DNA of 64,000 nucleotides, taken from positions 1-64,000 of the forward strand of contig CAJQSE010000019.1 of the NCBI GenBank assembly GCA_905612485.1, read 5' to 3'. A model generated the notes under the pieces. It had not been told where the DNA came from and ran no database searches. It was given only the letters and a program-made list of their open reading frames with translations. This document shows, one piece after another, positions 1-9,614 of the stretch (position 1 is the first letter of the stretch; each line of letters opens with the position of its first letter). The position numbers and the translations under genes are program-made. The DNA comes from an uncultured Candidatus Nitrosopumilus sp. (lineage in GTDB: Archaea; Thermoproteota; Nitrososphaeria; Nitrososphaerales; Nitrosopumilaceae).

Positions 1-720
1 AAAATTAATTCAGAGAAATATTCTATAATTTTTGAACCCTATTCAGTAGGAGAATTATTAGCATTTGTTGTAGCACCAAATTTTAATTTTAAAACATTCA
101 AAGAAAGAAAAAGTTGTTTTTCAAATAATTTTAAAAATAAAATATCAACAGAGAAATTCAATTTAATAGATGACCCACACATACCAGAAGGCATTGGAAC
201 AAAATCAATAGATGATGAAGGAACAAAAACAGAGAAAATAAAATTAATTGAAAATGGTGTTTTTAAAAATAGTTTTTCAAACCTTTATGATAGTTACAAA
301 GAAGGAGAAAAAGAATCATCAGGTAATGCGATACGAATGGGTTCACCTATGGGAAGAAGTGCAGAACCAATTCCAATTTCAGCACCACATAATCTGACAA
401 TTACACAAGGGGGTAGCTCAAAAGAAGACATGATTAAAGATACAAAACATGGGTTGTTAGTGGGAAGATTATGGTACACATATGCAGTAAATCCAATCAA
501 AGGGGATTTTTCATGTACTGCAAGAAGCGGAATTAGAATTATTGAAAATGGAAAAATAAAAGGACCAGGAAAATCAGTAAGAATAGTACATAATCTTCCA
601 GCATTATTAAAGAATATTTCAGATATTGGAAATGATCAAAGAAGAGTTATGCAATGGGCATCATTGCCATCAATTACCCCATCAATCAAAGTTGAAGATA
701 TAGCAGTAAATTCGATTTAA
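1..720 (+). CDS. TldD/PmbA family protein (3' part)
   Basis: The reading frame is open from base 1, so the gene begins outside the window and the ORF-track start at 337 is only an internal Met. The upstream codons encode LIDDPHIPEGIGTKSIDDEG, a block typical of the C-terminal half of TldD/PmbA proteins. It is followed by a glycine-rich stretch with MGSPMGRS and the C-terminal EVEDIAVNS-like end (here KVEDIAVNS). Family members act in pairs as cytosolic metallopeptidases that degrade or mature peptides. The zinc-binding HExxxH helix would be in the missing N-terminal part or in the partner, so activity cannot be judged. The partner gene is probably just upstream. Confidence 0.85.
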   Translation, partial: KINSEKYSIIFEPYSVGELLAFVVAPNFNFKTFKERKSCFSNNFKNKISTEKFNLIDDPHIPEGIGTKSIDDEGTKTEKIKLIENGVFKNSFSNLYDSYKEGEKESSGNAIRMGSPMGRSAEPIPISAPHNLTITQGGSSKEDMIKDTKHGLLVGRLWYTYAVNPIKGDFSCTARSGIRIIENGKIKGPGKSVRIVHNLPALLKNISDIGNDQRRVMQWASLPSITPSIKVEDIAVNSI

Positions 721-741
721 AATTTCAAATTTAGGCATAGA

Positions 742-1683
742 TTATTTTAAAAATGTTGTTATCAGGTACAAAATATAGCCTGCAGCTAAAATTATGCCCA
801 TAGTTCTGTTAATTATTTGAGTTTTTAAACCAATTAACAATGAAAGACTAAAGATAATCATTATCGCATAATCGACATAAACATCAGTAGTGATCAAAAT
901 ACCTCCAAGAGATGCACCAACACCCATTATCATCAAAACATTATAGATATTACTTCCAATAATATTTCCAATTCCAATGTCACTGTGTCCTTTACGAATT
1001 GCAATAATAGAAGTGATTAATTCTGGAAGAGAAGTCCCAATTGCAATTACAGTAAGACCGATAATTTTTTCAGATAAACCAAATTTAGCTGCAAGAACTA
1101 CAGCATTATCAACTGTAAGTATAGATCCAATATACAAAACAACAATACCAATTCCAATTAATCCAGCAGATTTTAGATAGACGTTACTTTTACCAGAATT
1201 TATCTCATCTTTAGCAGCCTCTCTATGTTTTAATGCATTCCTAAATGTATAAAATCCAAATACCCCCAATCCAATAAGAAGTAAAACTCCATCGTATTGA
1301 GAAATTTCACCATCAATGGAAATCAAAATAAGCAATACAGAAACACCTAACATTATTGGAATTTCTTTTCGCAGTATAGATTTTCTAATTGTAAGCGGAG
1401 TAAGAATTGCGGCAAATCCAACAACCATTCCAATATTAGCAATATTACTTCCAATAATATTTCCTAAAATTATTGCACTGTGATCTCCAGCAGCTGCAAT
1501 ACTTGCAGCAAATTCAGGAGCTGATGTACCATATGCAATAATAGTCATACCAATTACAAGATTACTTATACGAAATTTTTTTGCAATTGTAATACCGCCA
1601 CTAACTAACCAATTTCCACCAAAACATAACATGACTAATCCAATTATCAGTAAGGCAGCACTTAGTAAAACATCCATAATCAA
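742..1683 (-). CDS. Cation/Ca2+ antiporter, CaCA family (YrbG-like)
   Basis: This 313-residue membrane protein has about ten hydrophobic segments. It carries the two signature alpha repeats of the calcium/cation antiporter family, GTSAPEFAASI in the N-terminal half and GTSLPELITSI in the C-terminal half, each with the acidic residue that binds the cation. The two halves are inverted repeats, as in the family. It would exchange Na+ or H+ for Ca2+ across the cytoplasmic membrane. Length matches bacterial and archaeal YrbG-type members. It converges on the TldD gene with a 21-bp gap and appears to be monocistronic. The exact ion is not readable from sequence. Confidence 0.9.
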   Translation of the reverse strand: MIMDVLLSAALLIIGLVMLCFGGNWLVSGGITIAKKFRISNLVIGMTIIAYGTSAPEFAASIAAAGDHSAIILGNIIGSNIANIGMVVGFAAILTPLTIRKSILRKEIPIMLGVSVLLILISIDGEISQYDGVLLLIGLGVFGFYTFRNALKHREAAKDEINSGKSNVYLKSAGLIGIGIVVLYIGSILTVDNAVVLAAKFGLSEKIIGLTVIAIGTSLPELITSIIAIRKGHSDIGIGNIIGSNIYNVLMIMGVGASLGGILITTDVYVDYAIMIIFSLSLLIGLKTQIINRTMGIILAAGYILYLITTFLK

Positions 1684-1884
1684 ATTTTAGGCAATGGTTG
1701 TTTAAAGGAGATGATTTACTAAAAATTTACAAGTTTACCAATTCAAATTAAGTTCAGAAAAACAACAAGTATCTCAAAACATAGCCTTCATCATTTGATC
1801 CAATATTCAAAAAACACAAAATTAGGTGTAAAAAAACCACTCATAAGGATTAGAAATAAACAAGTCAAAGACTAATAAGGTAAT

Positions 1885-1904
1885 GTACCGTACTGTACTG
1901 TATA
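1885..1904 (+). repeat. Four tandem pentamers abutting a start codon
   Basis: GTACC-GTACT-GTACT-GTATA forms a tandem array of four 5-bp units that ends exactly where the ATG at 1905 begins. The core GTAC is self-complementary, so each unit is also a small palindrome. The position directly upstream of a winged-helix gene suggests an autoregulatory operator or a core-promoter element. This is inference from position only. Confidence 0.5.
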
Positions 1905-2249
1905 ATGAAAACAAGATTAACATATGTACCACTAGAAGTAGCAGACCAATTTGAAGACTTCATAATAAAGAGAGAAGGACAAGTTTTAGATGCAGTGAAA
2001 GCAAGAACCAGAGATTTCAGCACGTTATCTTTGTTAAAGTTGTTATACCAACTTAAAGGAAATCCAATGACATTTACAAATCTATATTCAAAGTCAAAAA
2101 TTAGAATGAAAAGATCATTTTTGAATTATTTACATCTATGTGTAAATTATAATTTCATTGAAAAAGAAGCAGTAGGACCAAATGTAATCTATACAATTAC
2201 AGACAAAGGAAGATTAATGCTAAATCTATTCATGCAAAAGAATAATTAA
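1905..2249 (+). CDS. Small winged-helix protein, putative DNA-binding
   Basis: This 114-residue protein has a C-terminal pattern of three helices and a wing (LLKLLYQLKGNPMTFTNL, then a basic KSKIRMKRSFLNYL helix, then YTITDKGRLML). That matches small archaeal winged-helix regulators of the predicted-transcriptional-regulator type. The motif ITDKGR at the end of the wing is typical. There are no cofactor or metal residues. The start is supported by the short non-coding gap and by the tandem pentamers that touch the ATG. It lies 22 bp before the PAC2 gene and may share its transcript. The regulated target is unknown. Confidence 0.7.
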   Translation: MKTRLTYVPLEVADQFEDFIIKREGQVLDAVKARTRDFSTLSLLKLLYQLKGNPMTFTNLYSKSKIRMKRSFLNYLHLCVNYNFIEKEAVGPNVIYTITDKGRLMLNLFMQKNN

Positions 2250-2271
2250 ATAGAATATATCGAGGCAAACT

Positions 2272-2997
2272 GTGGAAAAAGAATTTCCAGAAGCAGAAGT
2301 ATTTCCAATTAAAAAAATGGAATTAAAAAATCCAATAATTTTTGCAGGGTTTGTGGGTGCAGGCCTTGTAGGCCCTCTTGCAATTACTCATATGATTACA
2401 GAATTAAAAATGACAGAAATTGCAGTTATGAGATCAAAATATCTTCCACCATCAACGGTTTTCATGAAAGGAAGGTTACGTCATCCTTTTAGATTCTATG
2501 CAAATCCAGAAGGAACAATTTGTGCAATAATTTGTGAAATAACATTACGAATGGAAGGACTGTATACATTAGTATCATCAATTTTAGATTGGGCAGAAAA
2601 TAATGGATCTAAAGAAATTGTGATTTTAGATGGAGTTGCAAGTACCGAACATGATGATAAAGCATACTGTGCAGCAGAAGAAGATTTGGTTAGAACAATG
2701 GCAGATAAAGACATCAGTTTAATTCCTCAAGGGTTCATCACAGGAATTCCAGGAGGGATACTAAATGAATGTCTAGTAAGAGAAATTCAAGGATTAACAC
2801 TATTAGCAAAAGCAAACAAAACAGAGCCTGATGCGGGTGCTGCTGCAACCCTAATTGAAGCATTAAACAGATTTTATGAAATGGAGATTAATACATCAGA
2901 ACTCCACAAGGAAAAAGATAGAATACAATCAGAATTCAGTGAATTATCTCAAAAATATGTAGAGCACAGAGAAGAAACATCTGGAATGTATATGTGA
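2272..2997 (+). CDS. PAC2-family protein (proteasome assembly chaperone-like)
   Basis: This 241-residue protein with a GTG start belongs to the archaeal PAC2 family. Visible family features are the N-terminal FAGFVGAGLVGPLAI block, the central IVILDGVAST strand and the GIPGGILNE block. Archaeal members such as PbaB and relatives are ATP-independent chaperones of proteasome assembly or related complexes, but most are untested. A glutamate/lysine-rich helical tail (about residues 205-241) is predicted at the C terminus. It is probably co-transcribed with the winged-helix gene upstream. The function assignment is at family level only. Confidence 0.8.
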   Translation: MEKEFPEAEVFPIKKMELKNPIIFAGFVGAGLVGPLAITHMITELKMTEIAVMRSKYLPPSTVFMKGRLRHPFRFYANPEGTICAIICEITLRMEGLYTLVSSILDWAENNGSKEIVILDGVASTEHDDKAYCAAEEDLVRTMADKDISLIPQGFITGIPGGILNECLVREIQGLTLLAKANKTEPDAGAAATLIEALNRFYEMEINTSELHKEKDRIQSEFSELSQKYVEHREETSGMYM

Positions 2998-3046
2998 TCG
3001 AAATAACAAGCAAATTCTTTTATTCATAATAAATGCGCAACAAACT

Positions 3047-4069
3047 ATGGCTTTAACATACAAAAAAGCAGGAGTAGATATTTCAAAAATTAAACAAAGC
3101 CAAAAAGCAATTGGGAAATTAATTGTATCGACACACAAACTTCAGAAAAAAGCAAAGATAACACATGGGTTTGGACATTATGCAGGGATAGTTGAAATAC
3201 CAGGTGGAAAACTTTTAGCCACACATACAGATGGGGTTGGAACTAAAGTGGTAATTGCAAATATGATGAAAAAATACAATACAATAGGAATTGATTGTGT
3301 TGCAATGAATGTAAATGACATAATTTGTATCGGTGCAACACCAATATCATTTGTAGATTATATTGCTTCAAACAAAAATGATGTAGGTATATTTAAAAAA
3401 ATTGTAGAAGGATTAGTAAAAGGTGCAAAAAAATCGGCAATGCCAATTGTCGGTGGAGAAACTGCAATCATGCCAGATGTTATCGAAGGGAAAGGATTTG
3501 CATTTGATTTAGCAGGAATGGTTGTAGGCTTATTAGATAAAAAAGATATGATTTTAGGAAATAAAATTAAAGCAGGTGATGTAATTATTGGAGTAAATAG
3601 TTCAGGAATTCATTCAAATGGATATTCACTTGCAAGAAAAGCTTTGCTAACAAAATATTCAGTTAAAGATAAAGTTAAAGGAGTTGGAACCATAGGCGAT
3701 GCATTACTAACACCTACAGAAATCTATACAAATCCAATTCTCGAAATTAATCAAAAATGTAAGATAAATGGGTTAGCCCACATTACAGGAGGTTCATTTA
3801 CCAAACTATTACGCCTCAAAAACATAGGTTATGAAATAGACTCACTTCCAAAAATACCTCCAATTATGGGATTAATACAAGATCAAGGGGTGAAGGCAGA
3901 AGAAATGTACAAAACTTTCAACATGGGAGTTGGGTTCTGTATAATGGCACCAAAAGATCAAGTTAATAAAATTAAATCAATATTTAAAAAACATAAGATC
4001 AAAAGTCAGCAAATAGGACAAGTAATTTCTAAAAAAGGAGTATCAGTAAACTCAATAAAAATTACTTAA
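3047..4069 (+). CDS. purM: Phosphoribosylformylglycinamidine cyclo-ligase (AIR synthase)
   Basis: PurM converts formylglycinamidine ribonucleotide and ATP to aminoimidazole ribonucleotide, step five of purine biosynthesis in the cytoplasm. The 340-residue protein shows the conserved ATHTDGVGTKV segment near residue 63, CVAMNVNDI for the Mg-ATP site, GGETAIMP and the GVNSSGIHSNGYSLAR block, then the C-terminal FNMGVGFC motif. Length is normal for the family. The ATG is preceded by an AT-rich TATA-like stretch, and no other pur gene is adjacent. Confidence 0.96.
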   Translation: MALTYKKAGVDISKIKQSQKAIGKLIVSTHKLQKKAKITHGFGHYAGIVEIPGGKLLATHTDGVGTKVVIANMMKKYNTIGIDCVAMNVNDIICIGATPISFVDYIASNKNDVGIFKKIVEGLVKGAKKSAMPIVGGETAIMPDVIEGKGFAFDLAGMVVGLLDKKDMILGNKIKAGDVIIGVNSSGIHSNGYSLARKALLTKYSVKDKVKGVGTIGDALLTPTEIYTNPILEINQKCKINGLAHITGGSFTKLLRLKNIGYEIDSLPKIPPIMGLIQDQGVKAEEMYKTFNMGVGFCIMAPKDQVNKIKSIFKKHKIKSQQIGQVISKKGVSVNSIKIT

Positions 4070-4106
4070 TTTAACAACAAAAAAATAATTTTTAACGCAA
4101 CATCAC

Positions 4107-4114
4107 CTTATATG
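4107..4114 (+). promoter_or_regulatory. TATA-like box for the CPA2 antiporter gene
   Basis: CTTATATG lies about 30 bp before the ATG at 4144 in a non-coding gap. The spacing would place the transcription start close to the start codon, the leaderless or short-leader arrangement usual in archaea. Assignment is by position and consensus only. Confidence 0.45.
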
Positions 4115-4143
4115 ACAGATTTCTTTAATTTTATTAGATAACA

Positions 4144-5391
4144 ATGAGTGAAGCCCATTTTATTGAAACAATAATCGGAGTAGGAATACTTCTTTTTGCA
4201 GCTAAATTAATGGCAGAACTTTTTCTCAGATTAAAACTTCCAATTGTGTTAGGAGAATTAATTGCAGGTATGATTGTGGGGCCATTTGCATTAGGCGGAT
4301 TGCAAATAATAGATGGAAAACAATTGTTACAAATCAATGATGAGATCAAAATATTGGGAGAGATGGGTGCAATTGTAATTTTATTCATGGCAGGACTTGA
4401 AATGACACCAAAAGAATTTCTCAAAGGTGGAAAAGCAGCATTCGTAGTTGGAACATTAGGAGTAGTCATTCCATTCTTTGTAGGGCTCGCAGTTTTCCAA
4501 TTATTTGGATTTGATGCATTACAATCAATGCTCATTGCAACCGCGCTTACAGCAACAAGTATTGCAATTTCAATTCAAGTTCTGAGTGAATTTGGAAAAC
4601 TCAAAACACCCGAAGCTAGACTCATCATAGGTGCCGCAATTATAGATGATATTCTAGCAATTGCAGTTCTATCAGTAGTAACATCCATTGCAGGATCAGA
4701 TGGAGGAGTGGACAACATAGACATTACAGAAGTAACAATTACAATTTTACAAGTATTAGGATTCTTTGCAATAATGCTCATTGTATCAGTAGTTGTGATT
4801 CCAAAGGTAATCACACCAAGAATATGGAAAGCAAAAGGAAGTGTTGAAGGAATAGCTACTGCGGCGTTCTTTGGTGCAGCAGCTCTTGCAGGGTCCATAG
4901 GTTTGTCGCCGATTGTAGGAGCATTTGCGGTAGGTATGGCATTATCAACAAGCAAAGTCTTTGATAAAATAGAAAATTATGTTGGGAAAATTGGTTTAAT
5001 TTTTGCACCATTATTTTTTGCAATCATCGGCGCACAAGTAGATCTAAGAGCAGTAGATTTGAATATTTTGGTATTGAGTGCAGTCATAGTTGTAGTTGCA
5101 GTTACAACAAAATTATTTGGATGTGGTCTTCCTGCAATGTATTTTTTAAAAAGCAAACAAAAAGGACTGCGTGTAGGAATTGGAATGATTTCAAGAGGAG
5201 AAGTGGGATTAATTGTAGCAGGTGTTGGAATAACAGCTGGAATTCTTACATCTGAAGTATACTCTACAATCATAATCATGGTAGTAGTAACAACCATCAT
5301 TACTCCAATTTGGTTAAAAATTGAATATAGAAAAGAGCAAAGAAATGCCAATAATGAATCAAATAAAACAATAGAACCAAAATCAGAATAA
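4144..5391 (+). CDS. Monovalent cation:proton antiporter, CPA2/Kef family
   Basis: This 415-residue integral membrane protein has about twelve hydrophobic segments. It contains the family landmarks LPIVLGELIAGMIVGP near the N terminus, the central GAAIIDDILAIAVLS segment with the two aspartates used for ion exchange, and LIFAPLFFAIIGAQVD further on. It would exchange Na+ or K+ for protons in the cytoplasmic membrane. No C-terminal TrkA-N/RCK domain follows, and the protein ends in a short charged tail. It is thus shorter than KefB/KefC and nearer to NapA-type antiporters. Ion preference is not readable. Confidence 0.9.
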   Translation: MSEAHFIETIIGVGILLFAAKLMAELFLRLKLPIVLGELIAGMIVGPFALGGLQIIDGKQLLQINDEIKILGEMGAIVILFMAGLEMTPKEFLKGGKAAFVVGTLGVVIPFFVGLAVFQLFGFDALQSMLIATALTATSIAISIQVLSEFGKLKTPEARLIIGAAIIDDILAIAVLSVVTSIAGSDGGVDNIDITEVTITILQVLGFFAIMLIVSVVVIPKVITPRIWKAKGSVEGIATAAFFGAAALAGSIGLSPIVGAFAVGMALSTSKVFDKIENYVGKIGLIFAPLFFAIIGAQVDLRAVDLNILVLSAVIVVVAVTTKLFGCGLPAMYFLKSKQKGLRVGIGMISRGEVGLIVAGVGITAGILTSEVYSTIIIMVVVTTIITPIWLKIEYRKEQRNANNESNKTIEPKSE

Positions 5392-5420
5392 ATTTTAACG
5401 GTGTCAGATCAGCAATATTC

Positions 5421-7007
5421 ATGATTGAGTTAGATTCAGTACAATCTAAAGCATATACTGAGATTACTCAGAATCTTTTAACAATTCAAGATCCAAGTAA
5501 AAAACAAGTAAAAGAAGAAATCATAAAAATTTGTACAAAATACTCATTAGATAGAATTCCAAAAAATTATGAAATATTATCAATGGCAAAAAAATCAGAT
5601 TTTGATAAATTAAAAAATGTACTCATAAGAAAACCTGTAAAAACAGCATCAGGGGTATCAGTAATAGCATTAATGCCAAAACCATATGCATGTCCTCATG
5701 GAAGATGTACATATTGTCCAGGAGGAATTGAGTCAAATTCTCCCAACAGCTATACCGGAAAAGAACCATCATCATTAAATGCAATTGCAAATAAATTTGA
5801 TCCTAAATTACAAATCACATCAAAAATTAAAAAATTAATTGCATTTGGACATGATCCATCAAAAATGGAAATTGTGATTGTAGGTGGAACTTTTCTATTT
5901 ATGCCAAAAGATTATCAAAAAAATTTCATTAAATCATGTTATGATGCACAAAATGGGATAGACTCAAAAAATTTGGAAGAAGCAAAATCCAATAATGAAC
6001 ATGCATCAATAAGGAATGTAGGATTTACAATTGAAACAAAACCAGATTATTGTAAGAAAGAACATGTTGATTTAATGTTGAGTTATGGAATTACAAGAGT
6101 GGAAATTGGAGTTCAGTCATTACAAGAAAGAGTTTATAAAATTATCAATAGAGGACACGATTATAATGATGTAATAGAATCATTTCAAATTTCAAAAGAT
6201 TCAGGGTACAAAATTGTTGCACATATGATGCCAGGGTTACCTACAATGACACCAGAAGGAGACATTGCAGATTTTAAGAAATTATTTTCAGATTCGCAAT
6301 TACGCCCAGATATGTTGAAGATTTATCCTTCACTAGTTATTGAAAATACTCCATTGTATGAAGAATACAAGCAAGGGAAATACACACCATATTCAGATGA
6401 TGAAATGATCAGAGTGTTAACAGAAGCAAAAAAGAAGGTTCCAAAATGGGTTAGAATCATGAGAGTACAAAGGGAAATTTCACCAAAAGAAATCATAGCA
6501 GGACCAAAATCAGGAAATTTGAGACAAATTGTACATCAAAATCTTGCAAAACAAGGATTATCATGTAAATGTATTAGATGTAGAGAGGTAGGATTAACAA
6601 ATAAAAAAACAGACAATGGAGACGTAAAATTAAACAGAATAGATTATGACTCCTCAGGAGGAAAAGAGGTTTTCTTATCATATGAAGACAAAAATGAATC
6701 AATTTATGGATTTTTGAGATTAAGAAAACCAAGTACTGAAGCACATAGGGATGAAATTAATAATGACACATGTATAGTCAGAGAAATTCACGTATATGGA
6801 AAATCGTTAAAATTAGGAGAGAAGAAAACAGGTGAAATTCAACATTCAGGGTTAGGAAAAAATTTGATGAAGGAAGCTGAAAAAATATCTAAAGAGGAAT
6901 TTGATGCAAAAAAAATACTAGTGATTAGTGCAGTAGGTACAAGAGAATATTATCAAAAATTAGGGTATTCGTTATATGGGCCATACATGTCCAAAAAATT
7001 GAATTAG
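5421..7007 (+). CDS. elp3: Elp3-family tRNA uridine-34 modification enzyme
   Basis: Elp3 installs the carboxymethyl group at C5 of wobble uridine in tRNA. It combines a radical-SAM domain with a C-terminal acetyl-CoA-binding domain. The 528-residue protein shows the CX4CX2C cluster motif C91-PHGR-C96-TY-C99, a GGTF strand and the FTIETKPDYC block. The C-terminal GNAT-like domain contains HSGLGKNLM and ends with YYQKLGYSLYGPYMSK. Length equals that of archaeal Elp3. It works alone in archaea, without the other Elongator subunits. The lysS gene follows after 9 bp, so the two are probably one transcript devoted to tRNA. Confidence 0.95.
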   Translation: MIELDSVQSKAYTEITQNLLTIQDPSKKQVKEEIIKICTKYSLDRIPKNYEILSMAKKSDFDKLKNVLIRKPVKTASGVSVIALMPKPYACPHGRCTYCPGGIESNSPNSYTGKEPSSLNAIANKFDPKLQITSKIKKLIAFGHDPSKMEIVIVGGTFLFMPKDYQKNFIKSCYDAQNGIDSKNLEEAKSNNEHASIRNVGFTIETKPDYCKKEHVDLMLSYGITRVEIGVQSLQERVYKIINRGHDYNDVIESFQISKDSGYKIVAHMMPGLPTMTPEGDIADFKKLFSDSQLRPDMLKIYPSLVIENTPLYEEYKQGKYTPYSDDEMIRVLTEAKKKVPKWVRIMRVQREISPKEIIAGPKSGNLRQIVHQNLAKQGLSCKCIRCREVGLTNKKTDNGDVKLNRIDYDSSGGKEVFLSYEDKNESIYGFLRLRKPSTEAHRDEINNDTCIVREIHVYGKSLKLGEKKTGEIQHSGLGKNLMKEAEKISKEEFDAKKILVISAVGTREYYQKLGYSLYGPYMSKKLN

Positions 7008-7016
7008 TGAAAAGAA

Positions 7017-8606
7017 ATGTCAGGAGAAAAAATCATCGGTAAAGGAACATGGATAGATAAATTAGCATCAGAATTAATTGAACGTGAAAAAATACTAGGA
7101 AGAAATTTAGATCTAATAAGAGTGGAAAGTGGTTTGGGGGCTTCAGGAATTCCACACATTGGAAGTTTAGGAGATGCAGTTAGGGCATACGGAGTAAAAC
7201 TTGCATTGGAGAATATGGGATACAAATCAGAATTAATTGCATATTCAGATGATCTAGATGGATTAAGGAAAGTTCCAGAAGGAATGCAAGAATTTGGTTT
7301 AGAAGAACATATTGGAAAACCAGTATCACTAATTCCAGACCCTTATGGATGTCATGATTCATACGGTATGCATATGAGTAGTATTCTGTTAGACGGATTA
7401 GAAAAAGTTGGAATAAAATATGAATTCAGAAGAGCTATAGACACATACAAACAAGGATTACTAAAAGATCACATTCATACAATATTACAAAACAGTGTAA
7501 AGATTGGAGATGCAATTTCAGAATTAGTAGGGCAAGAAAAATATCAAAAATACTTGCCGTATTTTCCAGTATGTGCAGAATGTAATCGGCTCTACACTGC
7601 AGAAGCTACAGAATACATTAGTAATGAAAAGAAAGTCAAATACAAATGTCATGATACAGAAATTGGCTCAAAAATGATCAAAGGTTGTGGCCATGAAGGA
7701 GAGGCAGATATTACAAAAGATTTAGGAAAATTAGCCTGGAAAGTAGAATTTGCAGCACGCTGGTCTGCATTTGACATTAGATTTGAAGCATATGGAAAAG
7801 ACATTATGGATTCAGTGAAAGTAAATGACTGGGTGGCAGATGAAATTTTAGAAGTACCACATCCACATCATGTAAAATATGAAATGTTTTTGGATAAAAA
7901 AGGGAAAAAGATTTCAAAATCATTAGGTAATGTGATCACAGCACAAAAATGGCTAGAATTTGGTAATTCAAAATCAATTCTGTTATTACTATACAAAAGA
8001 ATTACAGGAGCTAGAGAATTAGGGTTTGATGACATTCCAGGATTAATGAATGAGTATAATGAACTTGAAGATACTTACTTTGGTAGAATCAAAGTAGATA
8101 ATCAAGCAAAATTAACTAAATTAAAAGGACTATATGAATATGTCAATTTACTTAATCCACCAAAACAATCAAGCATTCATGTTAATTACAGACTTTTAAT
8201 TGAACTAACAAAAATTTTCAAAGAAGATAGAAATGAAAGAGTGATGAAAAAACTAATTGATTATGGAGTAATAAAAAATCCAGAACCAGAAATTGAAAAA
8301 TTAATTGAAATTGCAGGAAATTATTCAGATGAGTTTGATGAACAAGAAAAAACAGAAGTAGATTTAGATGACATATCTAAAAAAGCACTAGGAATACTGG
8401 TTACAGCATTACAAGAAGAAGAAGAACCAGAAGATATTCAAAATACAATATATCAAATTGCAAAAGCAAATGAGATACAACCAAAAGATTTCTTTAAAAT
8501 ATTATATCAAATAATTCTTGGAACTTCCAGAGGACCAAAAATAGGCCCATTCATAATAGATATCGGTAGAAAACAAGTTGCTAAAACACTAACAGAGTAT
8601 CTTTAA
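7017..8606 (+). CDS. lysS: Lysyl-tRNA synthetase, class I
   Basis: This is the archaeal class I LysRS that charges tRNA-Lys with lysine in the cytoplasm. The 529-residue protein carries the HIGS signature at residues 47-50 (ASGIPHIGSLGD) and the KKISKSLGN form of the KMSKS loop near residue 300. Zinc-type cysteines occur in CAECN and in the following CHDTE and KGCGH segments. Length is normal. It sits directly after elp3 and two bases before a small membrane-protein gene, suggesting co-transcription. Confidence 0.95.
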   Translation: MSGEKIIGKGTWIDKLASELIEREKILGRNLDLIRVESGLGASGIPHIGSLGDAVRAYGVKLALENMGYKSELIAYSDDLDGLRKVPEGMQEFGLEEHIGKPVSLIPDPYGCHDSYGMHMSSILLDGLEKVGIKYEFRRAIDTYKQGLLKDHIHTILQNSVKIGDAISELVGQEKYQKYLPYFPVCAECNRLYTAEATEYISNEKKVKYKCHDTEIGSKMIKGCGHEGEADITKDLGKLAWKVEFAARWSAFDIRFEAYGKDIMDSVKVNDWVADEILEVPHPHHVKYEMFLDKKGKKISKSLGNVITAQKWLEFGNSKSILLLLYKRITGARELGFDDIPGLMNEYNELEDTYFGRIKVDNQAKLTKLKGLYEYVNLLNPPKQSSIHVNYRLLIELTKIFKEDRNERVMKKLIDYGVIKNPEPEIEKLIEIAGNYSDEFDEQEKTEVDLDDISKKALGILVTALQEEEEPEDIQNTIYQIAKANEIQPKDFFKILYQIILGTSRGPKIGPFIIDIGRKQVAKTLTEYL

Positions 8607-8608
8607 TC

Positions 8609-8809
8609 ATGGTTCATGGAGAACATAACAAAAGTAGAAACAGCGGAGGATTTGCATTAATAATTTTAGGCGCATTAATGCTAATAATAGGACCACAGGA
8701 GGCAATTGTTCCAAAAAGTTTGAGTGTAATAGTATGGGTTGGAGGAATAGCCATTGGAGGAATTGGATTTTATCTTAAATTTATCAAAAACAGGGTAAAA
8801 CGCCAATAA
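8609..8809 (+). CDS. Small two-helix membrane protein
   Basis: A 66-residue protein not assigned to any family. It has a polar, His- and Ser-rich N terminus, then two hydrophobic segments (about residues 14-30 and 39-57) separated by a short loop, and a basic tail KFIKNRVKRQ that would lie in the cytoplasm. The ATG is only 2 bp after the lysS stop, which supports translation as part of that transcript. Function unknown. Confidence 0.65.
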   Translation: MVHGEHNKSRNSGGFALIILGALMLIIGPQEAIVPKSLSVIVWVGGIAIGGIGFYLKFIKNRVKRQ

Positions 8810-8846
8810 AGAAAGGTTCATCTTTTGGAAAAGAAGAGGGAAGACC

Positions 8847-9605
8847 ATGGGATTTTTTGGTAGAAAGAAAACAGAAGTAGAGGAAAATAATGAATCCGTA
8901 CTAAAAGAAAAATTAGAAACAGAAGTAGAGAGTCAACAAAATGAATTTAGAACAAAACAAGACGAGATTACAAATATTACAGAAAAAATTCAAAAGGTCA
9001 AAGAAGAATATGATACAACAGTTAGTAATTTAATGTTAATAAAAAAAGAGTTTAACCAAAAAAAGATGGAATTAGACATAGTGCAAAGGGAGTATAGAGA
9101 AATAAGAGAGAAAATTAAGAATTCTCAACAAATTAAAGATACAAAATCAATTAATGAATTTAATAAAACTGAAAAAGAATTCAAAAAAATAAAAGAGGAA
9201 TTAGATAAAATGACAAAAGAACATAATGAAATTAAAGAACAAATTATAAAAGGACAATCATCATTACATGGAATAAGAAAACAACAGGTAGAAGTGGGAA
9301 AAGAATTAGATAAAGCAAATTCTAGATTATACAACGCTAAAAAAGAATTAGATAGAAAAGATCAATTTCAGGATACAAGCATCTTAACATCAAAAGAAGA
9401 AAAAGATATCAAAGGAGAAAATACTAGTGAAAAAACAAATGCAGGCATAATAGAAGCTGCAAGTGTAGTTGTAGGATCATTAAAATCAAAATTAACCACA
9501 ACACAAAAAGAACTAGAACAAATACAAGGACTTTTAGAAGAAGAAAGAGAAGCCCATAAAAAAACACGACAAGAATTAATGAAAATTAAATCATCAGCAA
9601 ACTAA
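8847..9605 (+). CDS. Coiled-coil protein
   Basis: A 252-residue, strongly charged protein rich in Lys, Glu and Gln. It starts with MGFFGRKKTE, has long heptad-like stretches over roughly residues 15-165, a less charged interruption GIIEAASVVVGSLKSKL near residue 200, and a second helix to the end. A GAGGGA ribosome-binding sequence lies 11 bp before the ATG. No enzymatic motif is visible. The glycine/phenylalanine start could be a membrane- or partner-binding tip, which is inference. Similar coiled-coil proteins occur in related archaea, but the role is unknown. Confidence 0.7.
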   Translation: MGFFGRKKTEVEENNESVLKEKLETEVESQQNEFRTKQDEITNITEKIQKVKEEYDTTVSNLMLIKKEFNQKKMELDIVQREYREIREKIKNSQQIKDTKSINEFNKTEKEFKKIKEELDKMTKEHNEIKEQIIKGQSSLHGIRKQQVEVGKELDKANSRLYNAKKELDRKDQFQDTSILTSKEEKDIKGENTSEKTNAGIIEAASVVVGSLKSKLTTTQKELEQIQGLLEEEREAHKKTRQELMKIKSSAN

Positions 9606-9614
9606 ACCAACAAA

